Of a stretch of 28,705 nucleotides of DNA, positions 16,948 to 24,070 are shown piece by piece. The notes under the pieces are model-generated. The model saw nothing but the letters and a program-made list of their open reading frames with translations. It did no database searches and had not been told where the DNA came from. The stretch comes from CAYVZU01 sp964455935 (GTDB taxonomy: Bacteria; Fibrobacterota; CAYVZU01). The stretch spans positions 1 to 28,705 of the forward strand of contig CAYVZU010000039.1 of assembly GCA_964455935.1 (NCBI GenBank), written 5' to 3'. Numbering within the stretch: the first letter of the stretch is position 1; every line of letters begins with the position of its first letter. The position numbers were made by a program, and so were the translations under genes.

Positions 16948-17030
16948 TGAAGCCAAGACCGGCCCGGAGCGAAGGCGCCAAACTCCGCTGTGCGGGAAAA
17001 GCGCCACGATGCAGGGCCTTGGACGAGCAC

Positions 17031-18071
17031 ATGGAACAACCGCGCAATATCTCCACGCAGCAGAATATTGAAGACGCCGAAATCGAAGTGTCGCTGCGTC
17101 CCAAGGCGTTTGGCGACTTCATTGGCCAGGACAAGGTCAAGAACAACCTGAAAGTTTTCATTGAAGCCGCCCGCAAACGCGAAGAGGCGTTTGACCACAT
17201 TCTCTTCTGCGGCCCGCCTGGCCTGGGCAAGACCACGCTGGCCCATATTGTGGCCCAAGAGTTGGGTGTGACCATACGCAGCACCTCGGGCCCCGTGCTG
17301 GAACGGCCCGGCGATCTGGCCGGCCTGCTGACGAACTTGGCCAAGCGCGATGTTTTGTTTATCGATGAAATCCACCGCATGAACCGCGTGATCGAGGAAT
17401 ACCTCTACCCGGCCATGGAGGATTTCTCCATCGACATTCTTCTGGAAAGCGGACCCCACGCGCGGTCGGTGAAGCTGAACCTCAATCCGTTCACACTGGT
17501 GGGCGCCACGACACGGTCGGGCATGCTGACAGCCCCCATGCGCGCGCGCTTTGGGCTTGTCTGCCATCTCGATTACTACTCGGCCCAGGATTTAAAGGAG
17601 ATTGTGCTGCGCTCGGCCCGGCTGCTGGAAGTCGAAATCGACGAGGAGGCGGCCTTGGAGCTGGGCAAAAGATCGCGCCGCACGCCGCGGGTGGCCAACC
17701 GCCTGCTGCGCCGGACACGCGATGTGGCCCAGGTCATGGGAAACGGCAAAATCAATTCCGCGATCGTGAAAAAGACGCTCGAAATGCTTGAAGTGGACGA
17801 TCTGGGGCTGGACAAAATGGACAAGCGCATTTTGCAGAACATCATCGATAAATACAACGGAGGCCCGGTCGGGATCAGCACCATCGCGGTCTCGGTGGGC
17901 GAAGAGCCCGACACGATCGAAGAGGTTTACGAACCGTTTCTGATCCAAGAAGGATTCTTGAAGCGCACTCCAAGGGGCCGCGAAGTCACCCAGATGGCCT
18001 ACCGCCACCTGGGCCTGCCGGCACCCAAGCTAGCGGACTCGCAAACAACTCTGTTTGGCGACTCACCATGA
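17031..18071 (+). CDS. ruvB: Holliday junction branch-migration helicase RuvB
   Basis: The AAA+ hexameric motor of RuvAB branch migration. From the ATG at 17031 it has 346 residues, the usual size. Motifs are Walker A GPPGLGKTT (61-69), Walker B VLFIDEIHR (108-116), sensor 1 GATTRSG (158-164), the arginine-finger region PMRARFG (169-175), and the C-terminal winged-helix part with GGPVGISTIA and QEGFLKRTPRGREVT. The frame is open upstream to a GTG at 16947, but that 28-residue extension (PRPARSEGAKLRC...) is unlike family N-termini and lies in a hairpin region. The Shine-Dalgarno is weak (GGACGAG). The stop overlaps the next start as ATGA. Confidence 0.95.
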   Translation: MEQPRNISTQQNIEDAEIEVSLRPKAFGDFIGQDKVKNNLKVFIEAARKREEAFDHILFCGPPGLGKTTLAHIVAQELGVTIRSTSGPVLERPGDLAGLLTNLAKRDVLFIDEIHRMNRVIEEYLYPAMEDFSIDILLESGPHARSVKLNLNPFTLVGATTRSGMLTAPMRARFGLVCHLDYYSAQDLKEIVLRSARLLEVEIDEEAALELGKRSRRTPRVANRLLRRTRDVAQVMGNGKINSAIVKKTLEMLEVDDLGLDKMDKRILQNIIDKYNGGPVGISTIAVSVGEEPDTIEEVYEPFLIQEGFLKRTPRGREVTQMAYRHLGLPAPKLADSQTTLFGDSP

Positions 18072-18289
18072 ACCTGGCCGACCTTGGACGTTTTCTTCTG
18101 TTAAGCGGCGTGATCTTGATCGTGCTTGGGCTGTCTTTTATCCTCTATGCAAAATTCCCGTTCCTGGGGCGACTGCCCGGCGACATTCACTGGACGGGAA
18201 GGAACTTCAGTTTTCATTTCCCAATCGTCACCTGCATTGTCCTCAGTATTATCATCACCATTGTTTTTAACCTGATCGCGCGCAAGTAA
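18068..18289 (+). CDS. DUF2905 small membrane protein (73 aa)
   Basis: A short protein with two hydrophobic helices, about 8-27 (FLLLSGVILIVLGLSFILYA) and 51-69 (IVTCIVLSIIITIVFNLI), joined by a loop with GRLPGDIHWTGRNFSFHFP. The LPGDI...F.FP pattern is the DUF2905 signature. Function is unknown; it should sit in the inner membrane. It is translationally coupled to ruvB by ATGA, and DUF2905 genes are often found next to ruv genes, so the link is likely positional rather than functional. Confidence 0.88.
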   Translation: MNLADLGRFLLLSGVILIVLGLSFILYAKFPFLGRLPGDIHWTGRNFSFHFPIVTCIVLSIIITIVFNLIARK

Positions 18290-18293
18290 GAAT

Positions 18294-18590
18294 ATGTCCC
18301 GGCAGGATCGGCAGACCCGGCGCATTCGCATTCGGGTCCGCGGGATCGTACAGGGAGTCGGTTTCCGGTTCTTCACCGAGCGCGCAGCACGCCTGTTTGG
18401 GGTGGCCGGATGGGTGCGCAACCGCTATGACGGAAGCGTGGAAATCGAAGCCGAGGCCGGAAGCAGCGAACTGGAGTTATTCCTGGCGGAAATCCGCAAA
18501 GGCCCAGCCTCGGGCCGCGTGGACGGCATCGACGTTGAACCCATTTTGCCGACGGGCGAAAACGAATTCGGGGTTGAATTGACGCGGTGA
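18294..18590 (+). CDS. acyP: Acylphosphatase
   Basis: A small cytoplasmic enzyme (98 residues) that hydrolyses carboxyl-phosphate bonds such as acetyl phosphate. The phosphate-binding loop RGIVQGVGFRFF (16-27) carries the catalytic Arg25, and GWVRNRYDGSVE (39-50) carries the catalytic Asn43. It begins 4 bases after the DUF2905 stop, so it ends the ruvB-DUF2905-acyP unit. The extra basic N-terminus (MSRQDRQTRR) is slightly longer than usual. Confidence 0.94.
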   Translation: MSRQDRQTRRIRIRVRGIVQGVGFRFFTERAARLFGVAGWVRNRYDGSVEIEAEAGSSELELFLAEIRKGPASGRVDGIDVEPILPTGENEFGVELTR

Positions 18591-18685
18591 TTTTTCCAGC
18601 TCACGAGACCCTTCATATTCATTATTTGATCACCGACTCTCTTGCCACATCGGCGCACTTCATCACTACTGCGGATCGATCCGCC

Positions 18686-18965
18686 CCACATTTCGAAGAG
18701 AAATCCCTTCTCCTGCGGTGTGGGCGGGTCCGTAAGGCGGCTTTGCAGTGCTCGCACCACTTCGCAGTCGAAGAAGTAGGACTTGGGCCGACTCTTCTTC
18801 CGCTCGTTTTGGCCGCAAGGCCACAGGAAACAGCCGATGAGCGTGTCTTCCAGAATGCTGTAGCATTCTTGGACCGTGCCGGCCGGGACCGAGCACTTGC
18901 GGGAGACGTTGGCAATCTCGATCACTCAGATAAAAATGGCCTTGGTCTTTTCCCTGGATATCCAT
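18686..18965 (-). pseudogene. Relic of a DUF4143-type AAA ATPase (C-terminal fragment)
   Basis: On the minus strand, from 18925 down to 18686, an 80-codon stretch resembles the C-terminal DUF4143 region of archaeal-type AAA_14 ATPases: VPAGTVQECYSILEDTL, then ERKKSRPKSYFFDCEVVRA and LTDPPTPQEKGFLFEMW. The P-loop half and the nuclease-like end are missing. In frame just upstream is a TGA (18926-18928) preceded by REKTKAIFI. The usually conserved Gly in FFDxG is Glu. After FEMW the similarity ends, though the frame stays open antisense to acyP. It fills most of the 451-base gap between acyP and the hydrolase. These ATPases are often mobile and commonly found decayed. Confidence 0.6.
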
Positions 18966-19041
18966 AGCCCCGTTGCAAGGCCGTATGCGTCTTGTTCAGC
19001 GAAGAATGGAAAATCCGCCGCCCTGTGCGCAAGAGCCTGCT

Positions 19042-20004
19042 TTAAGTCTTGGCCGTAAAGGCCCATTTTAGCCGTTGCCAGAACCCCGCCCCCTCGATGC
19101 GAAGGAACGTGTTCACGGCCACGGTCACATCCGCCGTGCGCAGGTAACCATAGATTTTATGTGGGTTCGCGCATCCTTGGTATTCGTAGTTGTTATACAC
19201 GATCTGGTCAAAGGGCCGCACACCGCGCGCATTCTCGACGTAGTTGTTGCGCAAATTGTAGTTGAGACAGGTCACATCTTCGAGATCCGAAAAGTTCAGC
19301 CAATGGTGCGTGATATTGGGCGGCGTGGGCAGGCCCAGCGTCGTGCAAGGATCCATGCCCAGCTCCAGGCGAATATGGCGCATGATGATGGGAAAACCAA
19401 GGGGGCAGCCAAGCGTGACGAACGTATGCACCGGAATCTCGGGAATGACCTTGAGGAGGACATCATAGGCCACAATGGTTCCCATGGAATGGGCCATCAG
19501 CAGGATTCTTCGGCCGCGATGGCGTCGCAAAACCTCGGCCAGCTGATTTTGAATCAGGTCCTTGGCCGGGACCAGGCGTCCTTTTGCGTCCTCCAGCATG
19601 TGATTGTAATACCAGTCCAGTTCCGTGAACATGCGGCGCAAAATGAGATCCGTAATCGACTGGTGTTTCATGAATCCCGATTCACCGGCAAAGAGATGGA
19701 CCATCTGTTTCTGCAGTTCCGCCGAAATTCTCTGCTGCAAAGGCTGCGGAGCGCGCGGACCAAAGTACGTTCCCGCCACATAAGGTTCGGGCAAAAACAG
19801 CGGGTGCCTGGGGTCCGTGATCCCCGATTTCTGGGGCTCGGGGTGAAAGAAGTGAGCCCAGTAGGCCATCTCAAAAGCAAACTCCGGAACCGGCTGATGA
19901 ATGACGCGAAACCCCTCTTCAAGCGATGCCTTCCACCACTGGGTCAGCTGGTCCTTGGGAGGCTTGTTCTGCAGACCGTGAATGGCAATGATGACGTTAT
20001 CCAT
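19042..20004 (-). CDS. Alpha/beta-hydrolase family protein (putative lipase/esterase)
   Basis: A 320-residue protein without a signal peptide, probably cytoplasmic. The N-terminal strand and oxyanion-type loop is NVIIAIHGLQNKPPK; the nucleophile elbow is LLMAHSMGTIVAYD with Ser173 (A-H-S-M-G, a variant of GxSxG), followed by VHTFVTLGCPLGFP. Candidate acid and His residues are further on (FSDLEDVT, TADVTVAVN), but the His is not certain. The ATG at 20004 overlaps the last 8 bases of the phosphodiesterase gene, so the two are translationally coupled. The context suggests action on a lipid or phospholipid ester, which is inference only. Confidence 0.78.
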   Translation of the reverse strand: MDNVIIAIHGLQNKPPKDQLTQWWKASLEEGFRVIHQPVPEFAFEMAYWAHFFHPEPQKSGITDPRHPLFLPEPYVAGTYFGPRAPQPLQQRISAELQKQMVHLFAGESGFMKHQSITDLILRRMFTELDWYYNHMLEDAKGRLVPAKDLIQNQLAEVLRRHRGRRILLMAHSMGTIVAYDVLLKVIPEIPVHTFVTLGCPLGFPIIMRHIRLELGMDPCTTLGLPTPPNITHHWLNFSDLEDVTCLNYNLRNNYVENARGVRPFDQIVYNNYEYQGCANPHKIYGYLRTADVTVAVNTFLRIEGAGFWQRLKWAFTAKT

Positions 20005-20737
20005 GGGTCCTGTGCTCCGTTTCGGCCAGGCTTAGATCGTCGGTCATGATCGAACGCATTCCCCTGGGCTCCATGGCCCGCAGGGAGGTTAGCACCGGTC
20101 TTTCGTTCACCGTCCACGTGTTGACGGGCAAGCCCCTGGCAAAGACTGCATCCGGCTCCTTAAGCAGAAGACTGTAGTGCGGATGCAGGTAGCTAAGGTC
20201 CTTTGTGGTCGTGGCCGGCAACGCCGCCAGCCGCTCCATTTCCGTGAAAAGAAACCCGAATTCGACATCCAGTCCCTTCGCGGCCTGCATCGCGAGAGAA
20301 ACCAGATCCCAACTAAAAGAGTGCAGCACAATGTCCTTGCGCGGCTTGTAGGACCGCAAAGCGCCCCCAAGGGCCTTGCCAAACGCCTTCCTGTCATAGG
20401 GCGCTTCCTTAATTTCCAGATAAAGGGCAACCTGGTGGTTGACCAACGACAGCGTTTCTTCGAGCGAGGGAACCCAAAGATCGGGCCGCTTGGCGCGGAG
20501 CGCCGCGCGCCCGCGCACCTCGTCGAAACCAAGCGCGCAGACGTCAACGGTTTCGCCGCCAGCCCCCAGCCGGGTGTCATGCAGGACCGGAATGCGGCCG
20601 TCGCTGGTGAAGTGAATATCGAGCTCGATGCCGATTATGGAAGGATTGTGCCGGCTGTAATCGATAACCGCCTGAAACCCCGGAAGCGTATTTTCGAGGT
20701 AGAGTTTGCGATATCCGCGATGGCCGATGTATTTCAT
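19997..20737 (-). CDS. Glycerophosphodiester phosphodiesterase
   Basis: A GDPD-family TIM-barrel enzyme that hydrolyses glycerophosphodiesters to glycerol-3-phosphate and an alcohol. From the ATG at 20737 it has 246 residues. The metal and catalytic residues are all in place: His6-Arg7 (YIGHRGYRK), Glu15 (LENTLPGF), Glu38 and Asp40 (GIELDIHFTSDG), and His53 (VLHDTRL). Near the end is VNTWTVNE. It has no signal peptide, so it is the cytoplasmic (UgpQ-like) kind. An upstream GTG at 20767 is in frame but lies inside the inverted repeat next door. It is coupled to the hydrolase gene and close to the GlpA-like set. Confidence 0.92.
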   Translation of the reverse strand: MKYIGHRGYRKLYLENTLPGFQAVIDYSRHNPSIIGIELDIHFTSDGRIPVLHDTRLGAGGETVDVCALGFDEVRGRAALRAKRPDLWVPSLEETLSLVNHQVALYLEIKEAPYDRKAFGKALGGALRSYKPRKDIVLHSFSWDLVSLAMQAAKGLDVEFGFLFTEMERLAALPATTTKDLSYLHPHYSLLLKEPDAVFARGLPVNTWTVNERPVLTSLRAMEPRGMRSIMTDDLSLAETEHRTHG

Positions 20738-20757
20738 TTGCAACTGCTCAGGTTCCC

Positions 20758-20891
20758 ATGAAACCACAGAGAGAAAACCGAGTTAAGAATGAGATCACAG
20801 AGGAAGTCTTTCTGGCGCGTACCGCGCCGGAAGAGATCTTTCTCCTCTCTGTGTGCTCTTCTCCGGCCTCAGTGTCGCTCTGTGGTTTCAT
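20758..20891. repeat. 134-bp palindromic intergenic element with 14-bp perfect ends
   Basis: ATGAAACCACAGAG (20758-20771) and CTCTGTGGTTTCAT (20878-20891) are perfect reverse complements. The middle is also symmetric: CACAGAGG (20797 region) faces CCTCTCTGTG (20844 region), and GGCGCG-TAC-CGCGCC (20814-20828) forms the tip. It lies between the phosphodiesterase and DUF1667 genes and is followed by GTGAGTAGTTAC at 20907-20918. There is no reading frame. It may be a mobile palindrome, a transcript hairpin, or both. Confidence 0.8.
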
Positions 20892-20920
20892 AGTTCTTCA
20901 AGAGACGTGAGTAGTTACTT

Positions 20921-21295
20921 TCATTTTTTCGAATCAAGGGGGACAGGCAGAGTTCGCGTACAAACCACGTTGGCGCCGGTCTTATTGAAATCGGCCAAAA
21001 GCACCTGGCCGCGCTTGACAGGCAGACGGACCTCCAGGCTGCGCAACTGCTCCAATAACGCTTTGACCATTCCCTTGGGGATCGGCTTGTCGGTCCTGAC
21101 CGGAATGCATGGCACCTGTGCATCGGTGATCATAATGACCGCTGTAATCGTCCGCCGCGGATCCAGAACTTCCGCCCTGGCGTATTCCTCCCCTTTGGAA
21201 CAGCGATTGCCGCCAACGACAACCCCGCTGGCGGATTGGTCTGCATTAAGCAGGCAGCCACGCGGGCAGGCAATGCAGATCAGTTCGCGCTTCAT
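20921..21295 (-). CDS. DUF1667 protein, probable small subunit of the GlpA-like oxidoreductase
   Basis: A 124-residue protein with a cysteine cluster ICIACPRGC (Cys7, Cys10, Cys14) and GGNRCSKG (Cys32), which could hold an iron-sulfur centre or zinc. The rest matches the DUF1667 pattern EVLDPRRTITAVI, PVRTDKPIPKG and VLLADFNKTGANVVCTR. The family is nearly always found beside a GlpA-like FAD oxidoreductase and a second FAD/NAD oxidoreductase, as here. It starts within TAATG, overlapping the previous stop by one base. Confidence 0.9.
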   Translation of the reverse strand: MKRELICIACPRGCLLNADQSASGVVVGGNRCSKGEEYARAEVLDPRRTITAVIMITDAQVPCIPVRTDKPIPKGMVKALLEQLRSLEVRLPVKRGQVLLADFNKTGANVVCTRTLPVPLDSKK

Positions 21296-22536
21296 TACCG
21301 GACCTCATTGATCGTGAATTCCAGCGGACCCGCATCGGTGGCTTTTTTGCCAGCAACAACCCGGATCATCTCGGCGGGCCTGCATCGCTCCGGTTTCATT
21401 TCTGCAACGATCCTGCCGTTTTGCATTGCGCGCAGGACCGGCTTGTCTTTGGCAATCAGCGTTCGCAGAAAGAACTCCGCATCTTGGCCCGGCTGAAACC
21501 GGTTGGGAACAACGTACTTCACGTTGGCGCCGGCATGCGCTTCGATGGTTCCGCCCGGCTTTGGCGCGCCGCGCAGAAACAACGCCGCTGCGGCCGCGCA
21601 CCGTTCCGCCTCTTCGGACACAAAATCGACAAGATCGTGGACGTGCAGCACGTTGCCGCAGGCGAAAACACCGGGCAGACTGGTCTGCAGGTCGCAGCCG
21701 ACCACGGGTCCGTTCGTATCGGGATTAAGAAGTGCACCGGCTTTTTGCGACAGTTCGTTCTCGGGGACCAGGCCCACCGAGAAAAGGACCGTATCGCAGG
21801 TTTCACGCATGCTCTTCTCCATTCGGATCTGACCGTTTTCGACCGGCGCAATATCGACCGACTCGACCCGGTCGTTGCCGTTGATTCGGACCACGGCATG
21901 GTGAAGATAGAGCGGGATGTCGGAGTCCTGCAGACACTGGACCACATTGCGGGTAAGCCCCGACGGATGCGGCAGGATTTCGACGACGCAGTTCACCCGG
22001 CATCCGGCCCAGGTAAGCCGGCGCGCCATGATAAGACCGATGTCGCCCGAGCCCACGATCACGGCGCTGCGGCCCGGCAGAATTCCATCGATGTTCATCA
22101 GCCGCTGGGCGAGCCCCGCGGTGAAAAGCCCGGAAGGCCGGCCGCCCGGCGTACCGATGTTGCCGCGATTTCGTTCACGGCACCCCATGGCCAAAATCAC
22201 CGCCCGGGCCGAAAATTCCACAACGCCGTGGAGCGGAGAAAACGCAACGATCCTGCGCGTATCGGTTCCGGATTCCAGGGAAACCGCCGTTGTCTGCAGA
22301 AACCGATCGACCTTGGACGCAAGCAGAAGCGCGCTGTCCTCTTCGGCGTATTCGGGGCCGGTCAGTTCTTGCTTGAACCGCTGCAGGCCGAAACCGGAGT
22401 GAATGCATTGCACAAGGACCCCGCCCCAATGCTCTTCGCGATCGAGAATGGCGGTTTTAAACCCCTCCCNNNNNNNNNNGGCCATGCCGGCCGCGCCCCC
22501 GCCGATCACCACGGCGTCGTATTGCTTACGCGTCAT
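21295..22536 (-). CDS. FAD/NAD(P)-binding oxidoreductase, second subunit of the GlpA-like set (contains assembly gap)
   Basis: A pyridine-nucleotide-disulphide-type flavoprotein of about 413 residues. FAD site: VVIGGGAAGMA (10-20), then the gap, then TAILDREEHWGGVLVQCIHSGFGL. NAD site: SAVIVGSGDIGLIMARRL. The second FAD motif is PGVFACGNVLHVHDLVDFV. The ATG at 22536 lies in the last codons of the upstream gene (11-base overlap). The frame continues across the 10 Ns, but about three residues of the dinucleotide fold seem to be missing, so the N-run is probably a placeholder. It probably passes electrons between the GlpA-like subunit and NAD(H) or a carrier. Confidence 0.9.
   Translation of the reverse strand: MTRKQYDAVVIGGGAAGMAXXXXEGFKTAILDREEHWGGVLVQCIHSGFGLQRFKQELTGPEYAEEDSALLLASKVDRFLQTTAVSLESGTDTRRIVAFSPLHGVVEFSARAVILAMGCRERNRGNIGTPGGRPSGLFTAGLAQRLMNIDGILPGRSAVIVGSGDIGLIMARRLTWAGCRVNCVVEILPHPSGLTRNVVQCLQDSDIPLYLHHAVVRINGNDRVESVDIAPVENGQIRMEKSMRETCDTVLFSVGLVPENELSQKAGALLNPDTNGPVVGCDLQTSLPGVFACGNVLHVHDLVDFVSEEAERCAAAAALFLRGAPKPGGTIEAHAGANVKYVVPNRFQPGQDAEFFLRTLIAKDKPVLRAMQNGRIVAEMKPERCRPAEMIRVVAGKKATDAGPLEFTINEVR
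22470..22479. other. Assembly gap (10 N)
   Basis: Ten undetermined bases fall inside the FAD-binding helix of the oxidoreductase gene. The length is a round number, and the surrounding protein pattern suggests the true gap is longer, about 19 bases. Confidence 0.95.
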
Positions 22537-23998
22537 GGCTCTCGCTCCGCGGCGGCAAGGGTCCGATTTTTCCCGCAACGATCCGGCTTCCCTCTCCCCG
22601 TTTGGTAATGGCTTCGATTTTGGCGCCGGTCTCGCGGCAGATCAGCTTGAGGATTTTATAGGTGCAAAAGCCGCCCTGACACCGTCCCATTCCGGCGCGG
22701 GTATAAAACTTGATCCCGTCGAGTGTCGTATGCCCTTTGCGGATCGCCTCGATGATTTCAGCCTCGGACACGCTTTCGCACCGGCATACCAGATTGCCAT
22801 AGGCGGGATCTGTTTTAACCAGCTCGTCCACCTTTTCCGGGGAAAGACCCCGAACGGTCCTGACCTTGGGGATGGAGGGATCGTATCCGGCCTTTTCCGT
22901 CAAGGCCAAGCCGGCCTTTTTGAGTAGATCCCTTACATATTCGCCAATGGCGGGCGCCGCCGTAAGTCCCGGCGACTGGATCCCCGCGACATGAATGAAA
23001 TTGGAAAGATCCTTGGAGGCGGAAATCATGAAATCCTCGCCGGTGATGGCAGGTCGAAGCCCCGCAAAGGCGGAAATGATATCGCGCCGTGAAACAGCCG
23101 GAACCATGTGCTTGGCCTGGGTGAAGACCCGGTCCAGGTTCTCGGGAGTGGTGGCCGTATCGTTTCGGTCCTGCGCCCTCTGAGCCGTGGGGCCAAGCAT
23201 GGTTGTGCCTTCGACGGTAGGAATGACCAGGATTCCTTTTGAGTTCCGGACCGGGACCGGGAACAAAACGTGCGAAGGAAAGGCCTGCGCATTTCGGTCA
23301 AGTATGTATTCCTCGCCTTTGCGGGCTTCGATCCGGAATTCCTCGCCGCCAAACATGCGCGAACCCTCGTCGGCATACAGGCCCGCCGCATTCACCACAT
23401 AGCGCGCGCGGATGCGGTCGCCGGCAACGGACTCAATCAGGTAGGTGCCGCGCGCCTGCGCGCCTCGGGTCACATTGAAATTGAGCCGGAGCTCCACGCC
23501 GTTCTTGACGGCCGACTCGACGACCGCGAAGACCAGTCTGTAAGGCTCGACAACGCCGCCCGAGGGCGCATACAGCCCGCCCACGACATCAGGATTGAGC
23601 TTGGGTTCCAGCCGAAGCATGCGCTCGCCGCCGCAAATCTCAAGTCCCGCCACGCCATTGGCCAGACCTTGGTTATGGAGGTACTCGACAATCTTCAATT
23701 CCTCGTCGGAAAATGCCGCCACCAGAACACCAATTCGCTTGAAAGGGAAATTCAATTCATGATGGAGTTTGTCGTAAAGAAGGTTACCGCGAATCTCAAG
23801 GCGCGCTTTGAGCGTGGCGGGCGGGTGATGAAAACCCGCATGGACGATTCCGGAGTTGGCTTTGGACACGCCAAAACCCACATCGGCGCACTTTTCGAGC
23901 AACACGCACGACAGCTTATACGCTGAAAGCGTGCGCGCCACGAATGCGCCCGATACACCGGCGCCAATTATGGCAACATCAAATTCGGTTTCCAGCAT
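22526..23998 (-). CDS. GlpA-like FAD-dependent oxidoreductase with BFD-like [2Fe-2S] domain
   Basis: This 490-residue flavoprotein resembles the large subunit of anaerobic glycerol-3-phosphate dehydrogenase. The FAD site is VAIIGAGVSGAFVAR (8-22), with the family motif KANSGIVHAGFHHPP and the C-terminal HVAGIQSPGLTAAPAIG. A BFD-like domain follows with four cysteines, Cys405 and Cys407 (NLVCRCESVSE) and Cys440 and Cys445 (GRCQGGFCTY). The start at 23998 begins MLETEFDVAIIG; an in-frame ATG at 24037 adds 13 residues and lies by a repeat, and neither has a good Shine-Dalgarno. It heads the GlpA-like / NAD-FAD / DUF1667 run. Substrate is likely glycerol-3-phosphate by context; other 2-hydroxy acids remain possible. 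Confidence 0.88.
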   Translation of the reverse strand: MLETEFDVAIIGAGVSGAFVARTLSAYKLSCVLLEKCADVGFGVSKANSGIVHAGFHHPPATLKARLEIRGNLLYDKLHHELNFPFKRIGVLVAAFSDEELKIVEYLHNQGLANGVAGLEICGGERMLRLEPKLNPDVVGGLYAPSGGVVEPYRLVFAVVESAVKNGVELRLNFNVTRGAQARGTYLIESVAGDRIRARYVVNAAGLYADEGSRMFGGEEFRIEARKGEEYILDRNAQAFPSHVLFPVPVRNSKGILVIPTVEGTTMLGPTAQRAQDRNDTATTPENLDRVFTQAKHMVPAVSRRDIISAFAGLRPAITGEDFMISASKDLSNFIHVAGIQSPGLTAAPAIGEYVRDLLKKAGLALTEKAGYDPSIPKVRTVRGLSPEKVDELVKTDPAYGNLVCRCESVSEAEIIEAIRKGHTTLDGIKFYTRAGMGRCQGGFCTYKILKLICRETGAKIEAITKRGEGSRIVAGKIGPLPPRSESHDA

Positions 23999-24037
23999 TG
24001 ATCTTTGGAAAATAGGCCTATCCGGAGGGAATGTCAA

Positions 24038-24070
24038 TTTGACGTTGGACGGTACACGTTGGACGTCAAA
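24038..24070. repeat. Short word-like inverted repeat overlapping the lepA stop
   Basis: TTTGACGT (24038-24045) and ACGTCAAA (24063-24070) are perfect reverse complements, and ACGTTGGAC occurs twice as a direct repeat (24042-24050 and 24056-24064). The right arm includes the lepA stop codon (24066-24068). This is the whole lepA to GlpA-like intergenic space apart from the 5' leader. Confidence 0.6.

Noticed and set aside
16947..17030. GTG start at 16947 for ruvB
   Set aside because: The 28-residue extension does not resemble RuvB N-termini and the GTG is in a hairpin arm; ATG at 17031 gives the family length.
19075..20049. Plus-strand open frame (324 codons) opposite the alpha/beta hydrolase
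   Set aside because: The minus strand has the GxSxG-type elbow and coupling to the phosphodiesterase; the plus frame has low-complexity composition only.
20738..20767. GTG start at 20767 for the phosphodiesterase
   Set aside because: The codon lies within a repeat arm, and MKYIGHRG at 20737 matches the compact family start.
20907..20920. Third copy of the GTAACT/AGTTAC element
   Set aside because: Only the TAGTTAC end is present at 20912-20918; no matching left end or TGTCATTTCGA core nearby.
21421..22608. Long plus-strand open frame (395 codons) opposite the FAD/NAD oxidoreductase
   Set aside because: Antisense to a conserved flavoprotein and running through the N gap; no domain pattern.
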